A stretch of 64,000 nucleotides of DNA, from NCBI GenBank assembly GCA_036227345.1, contig CP109468.1, forward strand, positions 7,750,001-7,814,000, in the 5' to 3' direction. Under the pieces are notes generated by a model. It was given only the letters and a program-made list of their open reading frames with translations. It did not search any database and was not told the origin of the DNA. How positions within the stretch are numbered: position 1 is the stretch's first letter; the number at the start of each line of letters is the position of its first letter. This document shows positions 1-8,428 of this stretch, piece after piece. Position numbers and translations under genes: made by a program. Source of the stretch: Streptomyces sp. NBC_01463. Lineage in GTDB: Bacteria; Actinomycetota; Actinomycetes; Streptomycetales; Streptomycetaceae.

Positions 1-2
1 AA

Positions 3-2234
3 CTGGCCGGACTGCAGCAAAGGTACGAGGAGACCCGGCGCCGTGCCGCCGCGTCCGAGGCGGGCCGGGCCGCGCACGACGAGGACCGGGAGCAGTTGCG
101 GCGCGCCCGCAAGGCGGACCTCGTCGCCCCTGCCCTCGAACTCCGCGACGACGCCGGGCGCGCCCATCAGCACGCGCGCGCGGCCCGCGACCGATCCCGG
201 TCCCGGATGCCCGCCACCCTGGCCGACGCGGGTGCCGAACAACTGGCGGCACTGGAACGAGGACTCCGCGAGGAGCTCGGCGGGCTGGACGCCGCACGTC
301 GCGCCGAGCGGCGCAGCGCGGAGATCGACGACGAGCGTGCCGCACTGGAGCGGCAGGCCCGGGCGGACGACGAGCTGATCCGTGACGCCGAGGGCTGGCT
401 GGCCGGCTGGGAGAACACCCGGAGCGGTCTGCACGCCCGCATCGAACAGGCACAGGAGGCCGTCACCCGCGCCGAACTGCTGGCCGGCCGGCTGGAGCCG
501 GCCCGGCGGCGTCTCGAAGCGGCCCGCCGCAGGGACGCGCTGGCGGACGAGGCGACGTCCGCGCAGGAGCGGCTCGGCACGGCACGCGAGCACGCCCTCG
601 GTACCCGGGAGCACTGGCTCGACCTGCGGGAACGACGGCTGCGGGACATCGCGGCGGAACTCGCGCGGGAACTCGTCGAGGGCGAGGCCTGCACGGTGTG
701 CGGCTCCGCCGACCATCCGAGGCCCGCGCGCCCCGGGGACGGTCATGTCGACCAGGCGACGGAGGAGGCGGCGGAGGCCGCCCACCGCCGCGCCGAGCAG
801 GCGCGCACGGATGCGGAACACGCACTCGGAGCCGTACGGGAACGCTATGCGGCAGCCCGGGCCGAGGCCGTGGGCCCGGTCGACGACGGCGGCACCGGAG
901 GTCCGGCGGACGCGGACGGGCAGCAGGGGGACGCGACGGACGGGGAGCCCGGTCCGACGGTCGCCCGGCTGGCAGCGCTCGTGGACACGCTGACCCGTGA
1001 GCACGCGCAGGTGCACCGGACCGCCGCGGGCACGCACGCCGCGCGTGAGGCGCTGGCCGCCGCCGAACGCGAGCAGGCACAGCGGGCCGAGGACCGGCAG
1101 CAGGCCGAACGCCGGGCCGCGGCCCGCACGTCCCGGCGCGAGGGCCTCGACCGTGAACAGACCTCCCTGGAAGAGGTGCTGGTCCACGCGCGTGGCGGGT
1201 CGGGCAGCGTCTCCGAGCACGCCGCGCTCCTGCAGAACAGGGTCGCGCTGCTCGTCGAGGCGGCCGGGACGGTGCGCGAGGAGGAGAGCGCGGCAGCCCG
1301 GCTCAAGCAGGCCGACGACCGGCTCGCCGACGCCGCGTTCCGGGCCGGCTTCGACACGCCGCAGGCCGCGGCGGCCACCCTGGTCCCCGACTCGGGTCAG
1401 CGCGCGCTCCAGCACCGCATAGACGCCTGGCAGGCCGAGGCGGGTGCCGTCGCCGACCGGCTCGCCGAGACCGGGGCCCGTGCCGCCGCGGAACGCGCGC
1501 CGGCCGCGCCGGACGTGGCACAGACGGCCCACGACGCGGCCGAACGCCTGCTCCGCGATGCGTCGGCCGCTCTCGCCGCGGCCCGTGAACGCTCCGCCGA
1601 ACTCGACCGGCTGTCCCGGCGCGCGGCGGACGAGGTGCGCGATCTGGGGCTGGTGCGCGCGGAGTACGAACGCATCGCCCGGCTTGCCGGGCTCGCGGCG
1701 GGCACCTCGGCCGACAACGAACGCAAGATGCGGCTCGAGTCGTACGTGCTCGCGGCACGGCTCGAACAGGTGGCGGAGGCTGCCAGCGCCCGGCTCCGCC
1801 GCATGTCGTCCGGCCGCTACCAGCTGGTCCACTCCGATGCCCGCGCGGGCGGCCGCCGCGCCGGTCTCGGTCTGCACGTCATCGACGCCTGGACCGGGCA
1901 CGAGCGCGACACGGCCACCCTCTCCGGCGGCGAGACGTTCTTCGCGTCGCTCGCGCTGGCACTCGGCCTGGCCGACGTGGTCACCGACGAGGCGGGCGGC
2001 GTACGGCTGGACACCCTGTTCATCGACGAGGGATTCGGGAGCCTCGACGAGCAGACCCTCGACGAGGTGCTCGACGTACTGGACTCGCTGCGCGAGCGGG
2101 ACCGCAGCGTCGGCATCGTCAGCCATGTGGGCGATCTGCGCCGGCGCATTCCCGCCCAGCTCGAAGTGGTGAAGGAGCGGAACGGTTCGGCCGTACGGCA
2201 CCGGGTCGGGGGCGGGACGGGGCTCAGCGACTGA
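3..2234 (+). CDS. sbcC: Exonuclease SbcCD subunit C, C-terminal part (5' end outside window)
   Basis: The reading frame is open from the window edge, so the N-terminal Walker A half is missing. SbcC is the SMC-like ATPase that pairs with SbcD nuclease to cut hairpins and DNA ends. Visible here are long Ala/Arg/Glu-rich coiled coils and a zinc hook (CTVCGSADHP, near base 700). The C-terminal ATPase lobe has the ABC signature TLSGGETFFAS, a Walker B region LFIDEGFGSLD and the switch histidine in VGIVSHVGDL. About 744 residues are present, roughly three quarters of a usual SbcC. The stop overlaps the convergent Lrp gene by 11 bp. sbcD is expected just upstream, outside the window. The assignment rests on the motif order and is firm. 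Confidence 0.95.
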   Translation: MAGLQQRYEETRRRAAASEAGRAAHDEDREQLRRARKADLVAPALELRDDAGRAHQHARAARDRSRSRMPATLADAGAEQLAALERGLREELGGLDAARRAERRSAEIDDERAALERQARADDELIRDAEGWLAGWENTRSGLHARIEQAQEAVTRAELLAGRLEPARRRLEAARRRDALADEATSAQERLGTAREHALGTREHWLDLRERRLRDIAAELARELVEGEACTVCGSADHPRPARPGDGHVDQATEEAAEAAHRRAEQARTDAEHALGAVRERYAAARAEAVGPVDDGGTGGPADADGQQGDATDGEPGPTVARLAALVDTLTREHAQVHRTAAGTHAAREALAAAEREQAQRAEDRQQAERRAAARTSRREGLDREQTSLEEVLVHARGGSGSVSEHAALLQNRVALLVEAAGTVREEESAAARLKQADDRLADAAFRAGFDTPQAAAATLVPDSGQRALQHRIDAWQAEAGAVADRLAETGARAAAERAPAAPDVAQTAHDAAERLLRDASAALAAARERSAELDRLSRRAADEVRDLGLVRAEYERIARLAGLAAGTSADNERKMRLESYVLAARLEQVAEAASARLRRMSSGRYQLVHSDARAGGRRAGLGLHVIDAWTGHERDTATLSGGETFFASLALALGLADVVTDEAGGVRLDTLFIDEGFGSLDEQTLDEVLDVLDSLRERDRSVGIVSHVGDLRRRIPAQLEVVKERNGSAVRHRVGGGTGLSD

Positions 2235-2670
2235 CCGCGCGCCTCGGCAGTGGCGAGGAGTAGACGACGCTGGTGGTGACGGAGCCCAGGGCGCCGATCT
2301 TCCCGGAGACCGCCTCCAGATGACTCATGGAGCGGGCGGTCACCTTCAGCACGAAGCAGTCGTCGCCGGTGACGTGGTGGGCCTCCAGGATCTCCGGCGT
2401 GGTGTCGAGGAGGTCGTGGAACGGCTTGTAGTTGCCGTTCGGATACCGCAGCCGTACGAAGGCGAGGATCGGCAGACCGAGGCGTTCGGGTTCCACCACC
2501 GCCGCGTACCCGCTGATGATTCCGGCCTCCTCCAGCCTGCGGACCCGCTCGGTCACGGCGCTCGACGACATGGCGACGGCCCGCGCGAGTTCGGCGAACG
2601 ACGCGCGCCCTTCGCGCTGCAGGACGTCGAGAATGAGCCAGTCGGTGGCGTCCGGGGAATAGTCGGTCAT
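2224..2670 (-). CDS. Lrp/AsnC family transcriptional regulator
   Basis: A 148-residue one-domain-plus-RAM regulator. Residues about 5-50 form a winged helix-turn-helix (DWLILDVLQREGRASFAELA, then SSSAVTERVRRLEEAG). The rest is the alpha/beta RAM domain that binds amino acids and makes oligomers (HHVTGDDCFVLKVTARSMSHLE). Start ATG at 2670 was chosen because homology begins there; the frame runs on upstream but that part is low-complexity and overlaps the divergent rhodanese gene. The intergenic region carries an inverted repeat (2678-2693) that could be its operator. The divergent rhodanese gene is the obvious target candidate. The effector cannot be told from sequence. Confidence 0.93.
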   Translation of the reverse strand: MTDYSPDATDWLILDVLQREGRASFAELARAVAMSSSAVTERVRRLEEAGIISGYAAVVEPERLGLPILAFVRLRYPNGNYKPFHDLLDTTPEILEAHHVTGDDCFVLKVTARSMSHLEAVSGKIGALGSVTTSVVYSSPLPRRAVSR

Positions 2671-2677
2671 GCTTAGA

Positions 2678-2693
2678 GGAAACAGGGGTTTCC
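2678..2693. promoter_or_regulatory. Inverted repeat, possible Lrp/AsnC operator
   Basis: GGAAAC-N4-GTTTCC is a perfect 6+4+6 inverted repeat 8 bp upstream of the Lrp start, in the region shared with the rhodanese gene. Position and symmetry suggest autoregulation. This is inference only. Confidence 0.4.
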
Positions 2694-2750
2694 CCGGCGG
2701 ATCAAGAGATGTGCCGGGGATCTCACCTTCCGGCGCGGAGGTGCCGGTCA

Positions 2751-2763
2751 TAGATTTCTGACC
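2751..2763 (+). promoter_or_regulatory. -10 element, probable leaderless rhodanese transcript
   Basis: TAGATT at 2751-2756 lies seven bases before the ATG at 2764 and there is no Shine-Dalgarno sequence between them. Transcription would start at or next to the ATG. The -35 (TTCCGG, 2728-2733) is weak. Confidence 0.4.
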
Positions 2764-3288
2764 ATGACTCCGCAGCTCATCGACACCGCCGCCGTCACCG
2801 CCACGGCCCCCGCTCCCGCAACCGTCACGAACCCCGTGCTCCGCGTCCCGCCGGCGGCCCCGGCCGCGGCCGCCGCCCACTTCGGAGCCTCGCTCGCGTT
2901 CCACGCCGATGTCTCGGACGTGGCGGCGGCCCTGGCGGCCGGCGGTGACCCCGGCTTCGTACTCCTCGACTCCCGCTCGACCGCGTCCTGGGACCAGGGC
3001 CACGTCCCCGGGGCGGTACACCTGCCGACGGCGCTCATCGCGGAGCAGGCCGGGGAGTTGCTCGACCCCGCAGTGCCCGTGGTCACCTACTGCTGGGGAC
3101 CCGGCTGCAACGGCGCCGCCCGGGCCGCGCTCGCACTCGCCGAACTCGGCTACCGGGTCAAGGAGATGCTGGGCGGTTTCGAGTACTGGGCGCGTGAGGG
3201 CTTCGAGTTCGAGACCTGGCAGGGGCGCGAGCGCCGCACCGCCGACCCGCTGACCGCCCCGGCCGGCTCCGACGACTGCGGTTGCTGA
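2764..3288 (+). CDS. Rhodanese-like domain protein (sulfurtransferase)
   Basis: A 174-residue protein with a single rhodanese domain. The first ~40 residues are Ala/Pro-rich and probably disordered. The domain shows VLLDSRSTASWDQGHVPGAVHLP (CH2A-type) and the active-site loop TYCWGPGCNGA, with the likely persulfide-carrying cysteine at 110. The C-terminal strand is MLGGFEYWAREGFE. The protein ends in DDCGC, an extra cysteine pair. Family knowledge implies sulfur transfer or redox signalling in the cytoplasm; the substrate is not known. It is divergent from an Lrp/AsnC regulator that probably controls it, and is followed by a hairpin terminator shared with the convergent DUF885 gene. Confidence 0.92.
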   Translation: MTPQLIDTAAVTATAPAPATVTNPVLRVPPAAPAAAAAHFGASLAFHADVSDVAAALAAGGDPGFVLLDSRSTASWDQGHVPGAVHLPTALIAEQAGELLDPAVPVVTYCWGPGCNGAARAALALAELGYRVKEMLGGFEYWAREGFEFETWQGRERRTADPLTAPAGSDDCGC

Positions 3289-3349
3289 ACCGGAGGCCGG
3301 GACGCCGCCCCGGACGCATCGCGAGATAGGGCGTCAGTATGCACGCGGC

Positions 3350-3374
3350 GGTCCCGGGCAGCACGCCCGGGACC
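3350..3374. terminator. Bidirectional hairpin terminator
   Basis: GGTCCCGGGC-N5-GCCCGGGACC is a perfect 10-bp stem between the convergent rhodanese (ends 3288) and DUF885 (ends 3389) genes. It has no T tract, as is usual in Streptomyces. Confidence 0.7.
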
Positions 3375-3388
3375 GGCCGACGCGAAGG

Positions 3389-5074
3389 TCAGAGCTTCGA
3401 CAGCTCGTCGACCAGGTCGTCCAGACCCAGCGGCCCCTGGGACAGGGCGGCCATGTGCCAGGCCTTCAGGTCGAAGGCGTCCCCGTGGGCGGCGCGGGCG
3501 TTCTCCCGGCCGAGCAGCCAGGCACGCTCGCCCAGCTTGTAGCCGATGGCCTGGCCCGGCATCGAGAGGTAGCGGGTCAGCTCGCTCTCCACGAAGTCGG
3601 CCGGCCGGCCGCTGTGGTTGCCGAAGAACTCCTGGGCCAGCTCGGGCGTCCACCGCTCACCGGGGTGGAACGGGGAGTCGGCCGGGATCTCCAGCTCCGC
3701 GTGCATGCCGATGTCCACGATCACCCGGCAGGCCCGCATCATCTGGGCGTCGAGATAGCCCAGCCGGCGCTCGGCGTCGGGCAGGAAGCCCAGCTCGTCC
3801 ATCAGCCGCTCCGCGTACAGCGCCCAGCCCTCGGCGTTGGCGCTGACGATGCCGATGGACGCCTGGTAGCGCGAGAGGCTCTCGGCGACATGCGCCCACT
3901 GCGCGATCTGGAGGTGGTGGCCGGGCACGCCCTCGTGGTACCAGGTGGAGACCAGGTCGTACACCGGGAAGCGCGTCTCGCCCATCGTCGGCAGCCAGGT
4001 GCGGCCGGGACGCGAGAAGTCCTCGGAGGGGCCCGTGTAGTAGGGCGCCGCGGCGCCGCCGGGCGGGGCGATGCGGGACTCCACCTTGCGGACCCGCTCG
4101 GCGAGTTCGAAGTGCGTCCCGTCCAGGGCCTCGATGGCCTCGTCCATCAGACCCTGCAGCCACGTCTGGACCTCGTCGACGCCCTCGATGTGCTTGCCGT
4201 GCACGTCGAGGTGGGCCAGCGCCTCCCAGGGGCCGGCACCCGGCAGCACCTTCTCGGCCTCGGTCCGCATCTCGGCGAGCAGCCGGTGGTATTCCGACCA
4301 GCCGTACGCGTACGCCTCGTCGAGATCCAGGTCGGTGCCGTTGAAGTAGCGCGACCAACGGGCGTACCGCTCACGGCCGACCGTGTCCGGCTCGCCCTCG
4401 ACCGCCGGGGCGTACACGTCCCGCATCCAGTCCCGCAGCTCCTCCAGCGACCGGGTGGCCTGCGCCGCGGCGGCGTCCAGACCGGTGCGCAGCGCGTCCG
4501 GGCCGGCGGCGGCGAAGTCCTGGAAGAACCCCGTCGTGCCGTCCCCGGCCCACTCGTCGAGCTGGCCGATGAACGTGGTGGTGGCACGCGGACCGGCGTA
4601 CAGCTTGCGCTCCAGGCCGAGCGCGAGGGACTCGCGGTACCCGGACAGTGCCGCCGGGACGGCCTGGAGCCGCTCGACGACGGCCGCCCAGTCCTCGTCC
4701 GTCTCGGTCGGCGTCACCGTGAACACCTCACGGAGCGAGTGGGCCGGAGAGTGCAGATTGGACACGGCGCGGAGCGCCTCGTCGGCCTCATGGACGGCGA
4801 GTTCGGCCGTCAGGCGCTCCCGCAGCAGACGGCCGCACCGGCGCTCGGCGTCATCGGCCGCACCCGGCAGCTGCTCGGCACGGTCGAGCTGGGCGAGAGT
4901 GGTGCGGGCGAGCTCGGCCAGCCGCTCCTGGCCCGCGGGGGAGAAGTCGGGAAGGCGGCGCGAGCTCTCCGCGACACCCAGATAGGTGCCCGAGATCGGG
5001 TCGAGTTCGATGAATGCGTCGACGTAGGTGTCGGCGACCTGGCGGGGCAGCGCGCTGCTCGGAGAATCTGACAT
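3389..5074 (-). CDS. DUF885 family protein (putative metallopeptidase-like)
   Basis: A 561-residue cytoplasmic protein of the DUF885 family. The family is helical, resembles M32/M3-type metallopeptidases in fold, and carries a zinc-binding-like motif, seen here as WYHEGVPGHHLQIAQ about two thirds along the protein. Other visible conserved stretches are DPISGTYLG near the N-terminus, the Tyr-rich central part with YYTGPSEDFSRPGRTW, and RYLSMPGQAIGYKLG near the C-terminus. ATG at 5074 is preceded by GAGGA at a good distance; an in-frame start further upstream has no support. It is a single gene, convergent with the rhodanese gene. The enzymatic role is unproven. Peptidase activity is inferred from the HExxxGHH-like motif. 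Confidence 0.9.
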   Translation of the reverse strand: MSDSPSSALPRQVADTYVDAFIELDPISGTYLGVAESSRRLPDFSPAGQERLAELARTTLAQLDRAEQLPGAADDAERRCGRLLRERLTAELAVHEADEALRAVSNLHSPAHSLREVFTVTPTETDEDWAAVVERLQAVPAALSGYRESLALGLERKLYAGPRATTTFIGQLDEWAGDGTTGFFQDFAAAGPDALRTGLDAAAAQATRSLEELRDWMRDVYAPAVEGEPDTVGRERYARWSRYFNGTDLDLDEAYAYGWSEYHRLLAEMRTEAEKVLPGAGPWEALAHLDVHGKHIEGVDEVQTWLQGLMDEAIEALDGTHFELAERVRKVESRIAPPGGAAAPYYTGPSEDFSRPGRTWLPTMGETRFPVYDLVSTWYHEGVPGHHLQIAQWAHVAESLSRYQASIGIVSANAEGWALYAERLMDELGFLPDAERRLGYLDAQMMRACRVIVDIGMHAELEIPADSPFHPGERWTPELAQEFFGNHSGRPADFVESELTRYLSMPGQAIGYKLGERAWLLGRENARAAHGDAFDLKAWHMAALSQGPLGLDDLVDELSKL

Positions 5075-5106
5075 GGGGACATCCTCGTACGGAGAAGGCC
5101 TCCGCG

Positions 5107-5661
5107 TCACCATGAACCGGCACCATGGTCCTGACGCGGAACCGGACCCGTGCCCGCTTCCTGGTCCCGGCCGGGGCCGCCCGTCCGGGCCGCGGGCGGC
5201 AGCAGCGGACCGCACTCCCACTGCTGGAATATGAGCCGGGTCTCCACACGGGCCACTTCGCGCCGCGAGGTGAACTCGTCCAGTACCAGGCGTTGCAGAT
5301 CGGCGGTGTCGGTCACCGCGACATGGACCAGGTAGTCGTCGGGACCGGTCAGGTGGAACAGGGCCCGGGACTCGGGCAGCGTCCTGATCCGCTCGACGAA
5401 CGGGCCGATGAGCTCCCGGCGGTGCGGCCGGACCTGCACGGACAGGAGCGCCTCCAGACCGCGCCCCAGCCTGGCCGGGTCGAGCCGCAGCTGATGGCCG
5501 AGAATGACGCCGGTGCGACGCAGCCTGGTGACGCGGTCAAGACACGTCGACGGGGCGACCCCGACCTCGGCCGCGAGTTCGCGGTACGTGGTCCGGGCAT
5601 CGTTCTGCAGCAGCCGCAGTATGTGCAGATCCACCGTGTCGAGAGCGACGGAATCGGTCAT
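5107..5661 (-). CDS. Lrp/AsnC family transcriptional regulator
   Basis: A 184-residue regulator with an N-terminal winged helix (VDLHILRLLQNDARTTYRELAAEVGVAPSTCLDRVTRL) and a RAM effector domain (FHLTGPDDYLVHVAVTDTADLQRLVLDEF). The last ~30 residues after the RAM domain are a Gly/Pro/Arg-rich extension unlike the family. The gene is divergent from a trans-sulfuration PLP enzyme across a 59-bp region with a GCCGAA-N14-TTCGGC inverted repeat. Lrp-type control of amino-acid catabolic enzymes is common, so this enzyme is the likely target. The effector is probably a sulfur amino acid or branched amino acid, which is inference. Confidence 0.92.
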   Translation of the reverse strand: MTDSVALDTVDLHILRLLQNDARTTYRELAAEVGVAPSTCLDRVTRLRRTGVILGHQLRLDPARLGRGLEALLSVQVRPHRRELIGPFVERIRTLPESRALFHLTGPDDYLVHVAVTDTADLQRLVLDEFTSRREVARVETRLIFQQWECGPLLPPAARTGGPGRDQEAGTGPVPRQDHGAGSW

Positions 5662-5663
5662 TC

Positions 5664-5689
5664 GCCGAACGTAACACGGGCTTTTCGGC
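5664..5689. promoter_or_regulatory. Inverted repeat in divergent Lrp / PLP-enzyme promoter
   Basis: GCCGAA-N14-TTCGGC, arms of 6 bp, starts 3 bp from the regulator start codon. It is a candidate operator for the adjacent Lrp/AsnC protein. Confidence 0.35.
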
Positions 5690-5720
5690 AGGAGTTCCGG
5701 TCACTGTTCAGAGTGGGGGC

Positions 5721-6965
5721 ATGGACTCCGCATCCTCGAAGACGCCCTCGACGACACCCCCGTCCCGGGCGCTCGCCACCGAAGCCGTGCACGCCGGCCG
5801 CGACGACCTCGCTGCTCTCGGCCTGCACGCCCCGCCGATCGATCTCTCCACCACCTACCCCTCGTACGACTCCAGGGGCGAGGCGCAGCGGATCGACGCC
5901 TTCGCCACCACCGGCGCCCGGCTCGACGGGCCGCCGGTCTACGCCCGGCTCGACAACCCGACCACCGCCCGGTTCGAAACGGCACTGGCCCGCCTCGAAG
6001 GGACCGCGAGCGCCGTCGCGTTCGCCAGCGGGATGGCCGCGCTGACCGCCGTCCTGCTGGCCCGGGCGAGCATGGGACTGCGTCACGTCGTCGCGGTCCG
6101 CCCGCTCTACGGCTGCAGCGACCATCTGCTGGGCGCCGGCCTCCTCGGCACCGAGGTGACCTGGACGGACCCCGCGGGCATCTCCGACGCGATCCGCCCC
6201 GACACCGGGCTGGTGATCGTCGAGACGCCCGCCAATCCGACCCTCGCCGAGGTGGACATCAGGGCGGTCGCCCACTCCTGCGGCTCGGTGCCGCTCCTGG
6301 TCGACAACACCTTCGCCACTCCGGTGCTCCAGCGGCCCGTCGAGCACGGGGCGCGGATCGTGCTGCACAGCGCGACGAAGTACCTGGGCGGTCACGGGGA
6401 CGTGATGGGCGGAGTCGTGGCCTGCGACGAGGAGTTCGCGGCCCGGCTGCGCCAGGTGCGCTTCGCCACCGGCGGCGTCCTCCACCCGATGGCCGGATAC
6501 CTGCTGCTGCGGGGGCTCGCCACGCTGCCGGTGCGTGTCCGCGCCGCGTCCGCGAGCGCCGCTGAACTCTCCCGCAGGCTCTCCGCCGACCCGCGGATCG
6601 CCCGCGTCCACTACCCGGAACTGGGCGGTGCGATGGTGTCCTTCGAGGTGTACGGGGACCCCCACCGGGTGATCGCCGCGGTACGGCTGATCACGCCCGC
6701 CGTCAGTCTCGGAAGCGTCGACAGCCTGATCCAGCACCCGGCCTCCATCAGCCACCGCATTGTGGATGAAGGAGACCGGCAGGCCTCGGGGGTCGGCGAC
6801 CGGCTGCTGCGCATGTCGGTCGGTCTCGAGGACGTCGAGGACCTCTGGGCCGATCTCTGCCAGGCGCTCAGCAGCGAGGAGCCGGTACGTCAGGTGGTCA
6901 GTGCCCGGCCTGCTCGTACGGGGGCAGGGACCGCGCCCGAGTCGCGCCGCCCAGCCGGGCGGTGA
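5721..6965 (+). CDS. Cys/Met metabolism PLP-dependent enzyme (trans-sulfuration / methionine gamma-lyase-like)
   Basis: A 414-residue fold-type I PLP enzyme of the Cys/Met metabolism family. Visible are PPVYARLDNPTTARFETALARLEG, FASGMAALTAVL, VIVETPANPTLAEVDI, LLVDNTFATPVLQRP and the PLP-lysine site VLHSATKYLGGHGDVMGG (Lys about 220). It ends in the usual RMSVGLEDVEDLWADL, followed by a ~35-residue tail. Members are cystathionine gamma-synthases, gamma-lyases or methionine gamma-lyases; sequence alone does not separate these. The divergent Lrp regulator suggests an amino-acid-responsive catabolic role. The 3' end overlaps the convergent GNAT gene by 68 bp, so the tail is encoded opposite the GNAT C-terminus. 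Confidence 0.9.
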   Translation: MDSASSKTPSTTPPSRALATEAVHAGRDDLAALGLHAPPIDLSTTYPSYDSRGEAQRIDAFATTGARLDGPPVYARLDNPTTARFETALARLEGTASAVAFASGMAALTAVLLARASMGLRHVVAVRPLYGCSDHLLGAGLLGTEVTWTDPAGISDAIRPDTGLVIVETPANPTLAEVDIRAVAHSCGSVPLLVDNTFATPVLQRPVEHGARIVLHSATKYLGGHGDVMGGVVACDEEFAARLRQVRFATGGVLHPMAGYLLLRGLATLPVRVRAASASAAELSRRLSADPRIARVHYPELGGAMVSFEVYGDPHRVIAAVRLITPAVSLGSVDSLIQHPASISHRIVDEGDRQASGVGDRLLRMSVGLEDVEDLWADLCQALSSEEPVRQVVSARPARTGAGTAPESRRPAGR

Positions 6966-8304
6966 TGACGAGCGTGCCTTCCTCGATCTGGTAGTCGAGC
7001 GGCAGCGAGAGCGCGCGCATGGCGGCGACCATGCCGGTGTTCGACGCCTGGGTGACGGCGTAGACGCTCTCGCAGCCCGCCTCGACGGCGAGGGCCACCA
7101 GCCGGGCCAGCAGCTCGGAGCCGATACCGCGGCGCTGCCAGTCGTCCTCGACGAGCAGGGCGACCTCGGTCTCGTCGCCGTCCCAGAGGAGATGGCCGAG
7201 GGCCACCGTCCGGCCGGACGCCGTCTGTACGGCGAGGGTGCGGCCGAAGCGCGGGCTCAGCAGGTGGTCGAGGTAGCGGTCGGCGTCGCGGACCGGCCCG
7301 TGGTAACGCAGGCGCAGCGTCTGTTCCGAGCACCGGTCGTGCATGGCGCGGGCCGCTTCGAGGTCACCGCGGTCCGCCCGGCGCACGGTGATCGCGTTGC
7401 CCTCGGGGAGGGTCAGCACGTGCTCGCTGCGCGGAACGCGGGGGCCGAGCCGGGCATCGAGCTCGACCAGGGCGCGCGCCCTGGCGAACTCGGTGGGCGT
7501 GAACGGGAGATAAGGGCGCTCGACCGTGATGACGCCGCCCGAGGGGTCGCGCAGCCGCATCACGGTCTCCTCCAGCACCCCTTCGACGGGTGCGGTCTCA
7601 CCGGTGGCGCGTCCGGTGATCGACACGGCGGGCAGCGAGTGGATGGTGCAACGGCCGAGCAGCTGGCGCAGGGCGAGCGGGAGTTCGGCGGCGTCCAGGG
7701 CGGTGCGCGTGGCGAGGCCGAGCACCCGGGTCGGGGCGTCCACCAGATCGTGGGTGTCGGCCCGCTCGATCCAGGTGGAGCTGCCGCCGGCCTCCGAGAT
7801 CGCCCGGGTCAGCTGCGGAGCCGGCAGTGCGGCGGGTGCGCGCAGCAGGAACTCGTCGACCGTGCCCTCCGCCAGCGGGTGTGTCTGGAGGGTCAGGATG
7901 TCGATCCGGTGGCGGGCCAGCACGATGCAGAGCGCGGCGAGGCTGCCGGGCGCGTCCCGGACCGTGGTGCGCATCCGCCACAGCACCGTCTCGGCGGGCG
8001 CCGAATCCGTCTCCGGGGCGTCGGCGTCGACCGTGGCGGCACGAGACCCATCGGCCGGGACGTCGTCCGCGGCCGGCGGTGGTGCGTGGCTGTGGCGCCG
8101 AGCCCACCAGGTGTGGAACGCGGCGGTCGCGGTCAGTGCCACGGCCGAGGCGATGAGCAGGTAGGGGCCGTCGGGCTGGTGTCCGATCAGGTTGGCGATC
8201 GCGTCGGCGACGGCGACCGCGGTGAACAGGGCGGCAAGTTCAATGAGGTCCCGCCGCCAGTGGTGCGGGCGGCGGGCAGTCTTCGCGGATGTCACATCAG
8301 TCAT
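6898..8304 (-). CDS. Membrane-anchored ACT-GNAT protein (GNAT N-acetyltransferase)
   Basis: A 468-residue fusion. Residues ~20-70 form two predicted membrane helices (IELAALFTAVAVADAIANLI, then LLIASAVALTATAAFHTWW). A linker leads to an ACT-like domain around 105-180 (RTTVRDAPGSLAALCIVLARHRIDILTLQTHPL). Residues ~300-450 are a GNAT acetyltransferase (ITVRRADRGDLEAARAMHDRCSEQTLRLRYHG, then the acetyl-CoA loop DDWQRRGIGSELLARLV). The ACT part suggests control by an amino acid. The N-terminal helices place the enzyme at the membrane, with the domains probably cytoplasmic. The substrate is unknown. It overlaps the convergent PLP-enzyme gene by 68 bp. ATG at 8304 follows GAGG closely. Confidence 0.88.
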   Translation of the reverse strand: MTDVTSAKTARRPHHWRRDLIELAALFTAVAVADAIANLIGHQPDGPYLLIASAVALTATAAFHTWWARRHSHAPPPAADDVPADGSRAATVDADAPETDSAPAETVLWRMRTTVRDAPGSLAALCIVLARHRIDILTLQTHPLAEGTVDEFLLRAPAALPAPQLTRAISEAGGSSTWIERADTHDLVDAPTRVLGLATRTALDAAELPLALRQLLGRCTIHSLPAVSITGRATGETAPVEGVLEETVMRLRDPSGGVITVERPYLPFTPTEFARARALVELDARLGPRVPRSEHVLTLPEGNAITVRRADRGDLEAARAMHDRCSEQTLRLRYHGPVRDADRYLDHLLSPRFGRTLAVQTASGRTVALGHLLWDGDETEVALLVEDDWQRRGIGSELLARLVALAVEAGCESVYAVTQASNTGMVAAMRALSLPLDYQIEEGTLVITARLGGATRARSLPPYEQAGH

Positions 8305-8428
8305 GTCCTCACTGTGACCGAACGGTGTTGCCTGATCACGAACGCCTTGTGACCGATGGGTTAAGTGTGGATCTAGTCGCCTATCGTCTGTTTTTGGCCG
8401 TTTGGCAAGTTGTTTTGAGCAGTGCGGC

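Noticed and set aside
3455..5071. Plus-strand frame of 538 codons opposite the DUF885 gene
   Set aside because: Codon bias shows the minus strand is coding; no domain recognised in the plus frame.
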